DNA of 64,000 bases, from assembly GCA_900466005.1 (NCBI GenBank), contig UEGQ01000015.1, positions 62,001-126,000 of the forward strand, in the 5' to 3' direction. Shown here in pieces: positions 60,042 through 64,000 of the stretch. The stretch is from Hyphomicrobiales bacterium (GTDB lineage Bacteria; Pseudomonadota; Alphaproteobacteria; Rhizobiales; Rhizobiaceae). Made by a program: the position numbers and the translations under genes. The notes under the pieces are model-generated. The model did no database searches and was not told the origin of the DNA. It saw only the letters and a list, made by a program, of their open reading frames with translations. Within the stretch, counting starts at the first letter, position 1. The number at the start of each line of letters is the position of its first letter.

Positions 60042-62384
60042 ATGGCCATCGTCATTTCGGCAATTCTCTTCGGTGTACCGGGATTCGTCCTGCTCGTCGG
60101 AGGGGGGAAACTGCTCATGCTCGGCGGCAGCCCGTTCTATCTCGTCGCCGGCGTCGTGTTTGCCGTCACCGCGCTCCTTCTCGTGATGCGACGGGCGCTC
60201 GCGCTCTGGCTCTACGGGCTCTTCATCATTTTCAGCCTCGGCTGGGCGATCTTCGAGGTGGGCTTCGACTGGTGGCAGCTCGCCGCCCGCGGCGGCCTGA
60301 TCATCGCTCTCGGCCTCGTCCTTCTCCTGCCGGGCGTCAGGCGGCGGCTCGGCGATCGCCATGCGGATGAGCGGCGGCCGGCGAGCGCCATCCCGGTCGC
60401 CGTCCCCATCGCCATCGCCCTCGTCGTCGCCGGCTTCTCGATGAGCACCGATCCGGCGGAGGTTTCGGGATCGCTGCCGACCGAGGCTTCGATCGCGCAG
60501 CCCAATTACGGCGGAAACGTGCCCGACGACGAGTGGCACCAGTATGGCCGCACCCCCTTCGGACAGCGCTATTCTCCGCTCGACCAGATCACGCCGCAGA
60601 ACGTTTCCTCGCTCAGGGTCGCCTGGGAGTACCGGACCGGCGACGTCAAGCTGCCCGAGGACGTCGGCGAGACGACCTACCAGGTGACGCCGCTGAAGGT
60701 CGGGGATACGCTCTATCTCTGCACACCGCACAACTGGGCGATTGCCATCGATGCGGCCACCGGCAAGGAGAAGTGGAAATATGATCCGAACGTCGGCCTC
60801 AATCCTGACCGGCAGCACCAGACCTGCCGTGGCGTGACCTATTATGCCGATCCGGCTGTACCCGCGGGCGGCCCGTGTGCTGCGCGCGTCTACCTGCCGA
60901 CCTCCGACGCGCGGCTGATCGCGCTCGATGCCGCGACCGGATCGGTCTGCACCTCCTTCGCGGACCAGGGCGTGCTGCATCTCGAAACGGGCATGCCCTA
61001 CAACCCCGCCGGCTACTACTATTCGACGTCGCCGCCAGTGATTGCTCGGGGCAAGATCATCATCGGCGGAGCGGTCAACGACAACTATTCCACCAAGGAA
61101 CAATCCGGCGTCATCCGCGCCTTCGATGTCGTGACCGGCGCGCTCGTCTGGAACTGGGACAGCGGCAATCCCGGCGAGACTGCGCCGCTGCCGCCCGGCC
61201 GCACCTACACGGCCAACTCGCCGAACAGCTGGTCGGTCTTTTCCGTAGATGAGGACCTCGGCCTCGTCTACGTGCCACTCGGCAACCAGGTTCCAGACCA
61301 GCTCGGCATGAACCGCAGCGAGAACGTCGAGCGGTATTCCTCCTCGATCGTCGCACTCGATGTCGATACCGGCCGCGACCGCTGGGTTCGGCAGACCGTG
61401 CATCACGACCTCTGGGATATGGATGTTCCGGCACAGCCGGTGCTCGTCGACCTGACGGGCAAGAACGGCGCCACCGTGCCGGCCCTGGTCGGTCCGACAA
61501 AGCAGGGCGACATCTACGTTCTCGACCGCCGAAGCGGCGAACCCATCATTCCGGTGCGGGAGATCCCGGCCCCGGGCGGTGCGATTGAAGGCGACTTCAC
61601 CGCGCCGACGCAGCCGATCTCCGATCTGACGCTCAGGCCGCCGCGTCTCAGGGAACGCGACATGTGGGGGATCACGCTCATCGACCAGATGGTCTGCCGC
61701 ATAAAGTTCCACCAGCTTCGCTACGAGGGACAGTACACGCCGCCGTCACTGGAAGGCACGATCGTCTATCCCGGCAATTTCGGGGTCTTCAACTGGGGTT
61801 CGGTGGCGGTCGATCCGGCAAGACAGGTGATGTTCGGCATGCCGACCTATCTCGCCTTCACCTCACGGCTCGTGCCGCGCGACCAGATCCCGCCGAAGGG
61901 AGAAGACGAGAAGGCGAGCGAACAGGGGCTCAACCGCAACGAGGGCGCACCCTACGGCGTCTACATGGGGCCGTTCCTCTCGCCGCTCGGCATTCCCTGC
62001 CAGGCGCCGCCGTGGGGCTATGTCGCCGGCGTCGACCTCAGAACCGGCAAGACCGCCTACATGCATCGCAACGGCACCGTCTACGACATGACGCCGCTGC
62101 CGCTCCCCTTCAGGGTGGGCGTGCCGGGGATTGGCGGACCGATGATCACCAAGGGGGGCGTCGCCTTCCTCGCCGCGGCGGTGGACGATTACCTCCGTGC
62201 CTACGACCTGACTACCGGCCGACAACTCTGGGAGGCACGGCTGCCGGCCGGCGGACAGGCGACGCCGATGAGTTACGCCCTGCCGGACGGCAGGCAGTAT
62301 GTCGTGATCGTCGCAGGAGGGCACGGCTCGGTCGGGACCAAGCCGGGCGATTACGTGATTGCCTACGCGCTGCCCAAGCAGTGA
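60042..62384 (+). CDS. gcd: membrane-bound PQQ-dependent glucose dehydrogenase Gcd
   Basis: A 780-residue quinoprotein. Five hydrophobic segments in the first ~140 residues are followed by a periplasmic eight-blade PQQ propeller. It begins near DEWHQYGRTPFGQRYSPLDQI and ends with GGQATPMSYALPDGRQYV. It oxidises glucose to gluconolactone and passes electrons to ubiquinone, with the side effect of solubilising phosphate. The ATG at 60042 has AGGGGGA seven bases upstream; the longer frame before it has no membrane character. PQQ synthesis genes are not in the window. Confidence 0.96.
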   Translation: MAIVISAILFGVPGFVLLVGGGKLLMLGGSPFYLVAGVVFAVTALLLVMRRALALWLYGLFIIFSLGWAIFEVGFDWWQLAARGGLIIALGLVLLLPGVRRRLGDRHADERRPASAIPVAVPIAIALVVAGFSMSTDPAEVSGSLPTEASIAQPNYGGNVPDDEWHQYGRTPFGQRYSPLDQITPQNVSSLRVAWEYRTGDVKLPEDVGETTYQVTPLKVGDTLYLCTPHNWAIAIDAATGKEKWKYDPNVGLNPDRQHQTCRGVTYYADPAVPAGGPCAARVYLPTSDARLIALDAATGSVCTSFADQGVLHLETGMPYNPAGYYYSTSPPVIARGKIIIGGAVNDNYSTKEQSGVIRAFDVVTGALVWNWDSGNPGETAPLPPGRTYTANSPNSWSVFSVDEDLGLVYVPLGNQVPDQLGMNRSENVERYSSSIVALDVDTGRDRWVRQTVHHDLWDMDVPAQPVLVDLTGKNGATVPALVGPTKQGDIYVLDRRSGEPIIPVREIPAPGGAIEGDFTAPTQPISDLTLRPPRLRERDMWGITLIDQMVCRIKFHQLRYEGQYTPPSLEGTIVYPGNFGVFNWGSVAVDPARQVMFGMPTYLAFTSRLVPRDQIPPKGEDEKASEQGLNRNEGAPYGVYMGPFLSPLGIPCQAPPWGYVAGVDLRTGKTAYMHRNGTVYDMTPLPLPFRVGVPGIGGPMITKGGVAFLAAAVDDYLRAYDLTTGRQLWEARLPAGGQATPMSYALPDGRQYVVIVAGGHGSVGTKPGDYVIAYALPKQ

Positions 62385-62508
62385 TGGACACGATCCAGCC
62401 GGGCATCGCGAATGGTGCCCGGCCTTTCAGCGACAGGGCTGGAAAATTCGCGTCATGCGTGTATGATCTCCTGCGTGCCAGCGCGTGCCGGGCGGACAGG
62501 GGGAAGTC

Positions 62509-63561
62509 ATGCCGAACTATGCCGACCTCAAGCGGATCACCGACGTCGACAAGCGCAAGCGGATCGTCCGTGGCCTCAAGGCGCTCCGGGCCGGGATCAA
62601 TGCGGAGGGCGGGGCGATCCCGCCGAAGACGGCCTCCGACACCCTGCTGCTCGCTTCGTGGAACCTTCGCGAATTCGACTCCGGCAAGTACCGCTTCCGC
62701 GACGTCGAGCCCTATCACTACATCGCCGAGATCATAAACCGCTTCGACATCGTCGCGATCCAGGAGGTCCGCAAAAGCCTGTTCCCGCTGCAGCAGTTGA
62801 AGCGCATGCTGGGAAGTTGGTGGGATTTTCTCGTCACCGACGTGACGCTCGGCCGCTCCGGCAATTCCGAGCGCATGGCCTTCTTCTACGATCGCCGCAA
62901 GGTCGATTTCACCGGGCTCGCCGCCGAACTGGTGCTGGAGGAGGCGATCCCTACCGCAGACCGGCAGGTGCAGTTCGCCCGCTCCCCTTACGTCGCCGGC
63001 TTCCGGGCGGGATGGGCCTATTTCACGCTCGTCACGGTCCATATCTATTACGGCGAAGGTACGCCGGTCGATGCCCGGCGACTTGCCGAAATCACCGCGC
63101 TCGGCAAGACGATCGCGAGCCATGCCGGCGATTTTTCCGGCGCCAACGTCTACGGTCCGGAGGACAAGCCGAAGCGCGACAACCTGCTGCTGCTCGGCGA
63201 CTTCAACATCTTCAACCGGAAGGACGTGACGATGGAGGCGCTGACCGCGGCCGGCTTCCGCGTTCCCGAGGCGCTGCAGACCATTCCCGGCTCGAACGTC
63301 AGCAAGGACAAGCATTACGACCAGATCGCCTATTACAGGGAGCTTCGCAGCATGAAGCCGACCGGGCGGGCCGGCGTCTTCGATTTCTACGACTGCGTCT
63401 ATCGCGAGGACCAGGAGGCCGACTATGCCGCCGAACGGCAGGAAAAGCCGGGCCGCAGTTTTCGCGACTGGCGCACTTACCAGATGAGCGACCACCTGCC
63501 GATGTGGGTCGAGTTCCAGGTGGACGACAGCGACGCCTATCTCGACGAACTCGGGGCGTGA
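62509..63561 (+). CDS. endonuclease/exonuclease/phosphatase (EEP) family protein, second copy
   Basis: A 350-residue protein of the EEP fold, unlike the first copy at 23883 in length and sequence. Motifs: LLASWNLREFDSGK, VAIQEVRKS, LVTVHIYYG, LLGDFNIFN and the final SDHLPMWVEF. It has no signal peptide or membrane segment. It lies 124 bases after gcd on the same strand. Function unknown; nuclease or phosphoesterase is likely. Confidence 0.82.
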   Translation: MPNYADLKRITDVDKRKRIVRGLKALRAGINAEGGAIPPKTASDTLLLASWNLREFDSGKYRFRDVEPYHYIAEIINRFDIVAIQEVRKSLFPLQQLKRMLGSWWDFLVTDVTLGRSGNSERMAFFYDRRKVDFTGLAAELVLEEAIPTADRQVQFARSPYVAGFRAGWAYFTLVTVHIYYGEGTPVDARRLAEITALGKTIASHAGDFSGANVYGPEDKPKRDNLLLLGDFNIFNRKDVTMEALTAAGFRVPEALQTIPGSNVSKDKHYDQIAYYRELRSMKPTGRAGVFDFYDCVYREDQEADYAAERQEKPGRSFRDWRTYQMSDHLPMWVEFQVDDSDAYLDELGA

Positions 63562-63652
63562 AACAGCCGAAAACGATCCATTTTCAAGGTGAGGAAACCG
63601 AACGTTAACCATGACCGTCCTAGACCGGAAGCATCACGTCAGGATGGTATGG

Positions 63653-63946
63653 ATGACCGTAATCAAGACCGAGTATCCGGCCGCAACGCCGAAGGTCGCA
63701 TTTTTCCCCCTCAAGGGACGTCGTGCCCTCATTCGCCGGTGCGCCCGCGAACTCGACGAGAGGAACGGGGAGGCTGCGCTCACCTATTGGCGCACGACCT
63801 GCCGCGGGCTCGGGGCCGAGCTCCTGGAACGTGGTTGCCCGGAGCCGGAGATGCGCCGACAGATCCTCGATTTCCAGGACATGGTGCAGCAGGAACTCCA
63901 GTGGCTGCATTGCGACGACCGTCGCCACGGGCGCGCCGACAACTGA
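63653..63946 (+). CDS. DUF6074-like small protein
   Basis: A 97-residue basic protein with the pattern FFPLKGRRALIRRCARELDERNG, then a helix with TYWRTTCRGL and a final helix LDFQDMVQQELQWL. This resembles the DUF6074 family of rhizobia, from memory. AGGA lies eight bases before the ATG at 63653; an earlier ATG at 63611 is possible but has no clear site. Nothing is known of its role. Confidence 0.65.
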   Translation: MTVIKTEYPAATPKVAFFPLKGRRALIRRCARELDERNGEAALTYWRTTCRGLGAELLERGCPEPEMRRQILDFQDMVQQELQWLHCDDRRHGRADN

Positions 63947-64000
63947 GCGCCGGGCTGTCTCCAGACATCGGTCGAGCGCGTTCTATTTACCCAACCGTGT

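Overview
The window looks like a chromosomal segment of an alphaproteobacterium of the Rhizobiaceae (Rhizobium/Sinorhizobium/Shinella-like). The evidence is high GC, CtrA-type AT-rich spots, the rhizobial order of the division and cell wall (dcw) cluster, an FtsZ with a long Pro/Ala-rich linker, and several families typical of rhizobia (BgsB/BgsA glucan synthase, DUF2189, DUF6074, DUF1127). No tRNA, rRNA, insertion sequence, prophage or CRISPR array was seen.

Region 1 (1-18345) is the dcw cluster, all on the + strand: rsmH (cut by the window edge), ftsL, ftsI, murE, murF, mraY, murD, ftsW, murG, murC, murB, a strong terminator, then ddlB, ftsQ, ftsA, ftsZ and a second terminator. Most junctions overlap or nearly touch, so translation is probably coupled. 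Region 2 (18581-28724) continues on + with lpxC, bamD, recN, a cardiolipin synthase, an EEP-fold hydrolase, ligA and a U32-family protein. It covers lipid A and outer-membrane assembly, DNA repair and RNA modification.

Region 3 (28739-29657) is a two-gene cassette of lower GC: a DUF2188 protein and a protein with FINCPFD / GIHDLSR / MPFELG motifs. It looks transferred and is one of the two most interesting spots. Region 4 (29693-38226) is mixed housekeeping: a GGDEF protein, a DEAD-box helicase, a DEDDh exonuclease, CreA, CheW, DUF2189, a 56-residue membrane protein, SCO and PrmA.

Region 5 (38302-38617, minus strand) holds a 57-codon DUF1127 gene followed at once by two hairpins whose loops carry the same CCTCCTCCC core, then a terminator. 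This matches the CcaF1-CcsR / alpha-r14 'cuckoo' small RNA arrangement and is the other main finding.

Region 6 (38908-45868) carries an aminopeptidase P, the AzlCD exporter, DUF2164, panB-panC, pncA and a sensor with no output domain. Region 7 (45881-49051, minus) is a bgsB-bgsA operon, probably for a mixed-linkage beta-glucan. Region 8 (49269-56803, minus) is the alpha-2-macroglobulin / PBP1C pair. Region 9 (56949-63946) holds a flavoprotein, a beta-CASP metallo-beta-lactamase protein, the membrane PQQ glucose dehydrogenase, a second EEP-fold protein and a DUF6074 protein.

All functions are read from sequence motifs and remembered family features; no database search was run.
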